From an uncultured Bacteroidales bacterium (GTDB lineage: Bacteria > Bacteroidota > Bacteroidia > Bacteroidales > Paludibacteraceae), in contig CACYZT010000014.1 in NCBI GenBank assembly GCA_902778935.1, positions 1 to 64,000 of the forward strand: 64,000 bases of DNA, read 5' to 3'. The position numbers and the translations under genes are program-made. Shown here piece after piece: positions 63,999-64,000 of the stretch. Position 1 is the first letter of the stretch. Each line of letters opens with the position of its first letter. The notes below the pieces were generated by a model. The model saw nothing but the letters and a program-made list of their open reading frames with translations, searched no databases and was not told the origin of the DNA.

Positions 63999-64000
63999 TA

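Overview
The window looks like chromosome of a fibre-degrading gut or rumen type member of the Bacteroidales. The evidence is a SusC/SusD polysaccharide-utilisation locus, many lipoproteins with a Cys lipobox, T9SS-like C-terminal tails, TonB-dependent receptors, DUF5686 and cyclophilin-like secreted proteins, and promoters of the Bacteroidetes sigma-ABfr type (TTG, 20 nt, TAnnTTTG). I cannot name the genus. I saw no tRNA, rRNA, CRISPR array, prophage or intact insertion sequence.

Layout. 1-10014: a beta-glucan/cellulose-type PUL on the + strand (secreted T9SS-like protein, SusC, SusD, surface glycan-binding lipoprotein, GPH sugar symporter, GH9 endoglucanase). 10232-15778: a minus-strand operon in the order hypB, 949-residue Fe-S flavoprotein, hypA, small membrane protein, DUF5692-like membrane protein, with no hydrogenase. 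16386-17773: a small lipoprotein overlapping a radical SAM/SPASM enzyme. 17995-27591: one 3198-residue surface protein with about 30 cadherin-like beta-sandwich repeats and two lectin-like inserts. 27776-31077: an envelope operon (glycosyltransferase, small EamA-like transporter, LTA-synthase-like phosphotransferase). 31062-36294: outer-membrane and DUF5686 proteins, a DAHP synthase/chorismate mutase with a damaged-looking start, and a lipoprotein. 36608-43614: small lipoproteins, a YdeI-like protein, a TonB receptor, a barrel protein, an esterase-like lipoprotein and an acyl-ACP thioesterase. 43615-49253: an AraC regulator divergent from a cyclophilin-like protein, an Fe-ADH, an iron-sulfur flavoprotein, a CMD-cupin protein and an alpha/beta hydrolase, which I infer is a reactive-carbonyl or quinone stress module. 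49309-53944: a membrane-anchored AraC-type regulator, a T9SS-like surface protein, a small exported protein and a Na+/Ca2+ exchanger. 53965-59281: a micro-ORF, an acetyltransferase remnant, AraC plus a GH53-like galactanase with a barrel partner, and two sugar O-acetyltransferases. 59430-63998: a 5'-nucleotidase broken by one in-frame TGA, a DUF4143 ATPase, small proteins, a decayed hydrolase tail and a second iron-sulfur flavoprotein.

The most unusual feature is dispersed. Short tandem tracts (7-8 bp units such as CAATCGT and TCAAATCT, and 24-25 bp units) fill many stop-to-start junctions, often supplying the stop or start codon. Related tracts sit in frame inside conserved enzymes (GH9, radical SAM, HypB, the Fe-S flavoprotein, DAHP synthase, alpha/beta hydrolase). 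Other leads are the orphan hypA/hypB operon, the radical SAM/lipoprotein pair, an AT-rich mosaic segment inside the giant adhesin, and terminators whose loop carries the -33 element of the next promoter.
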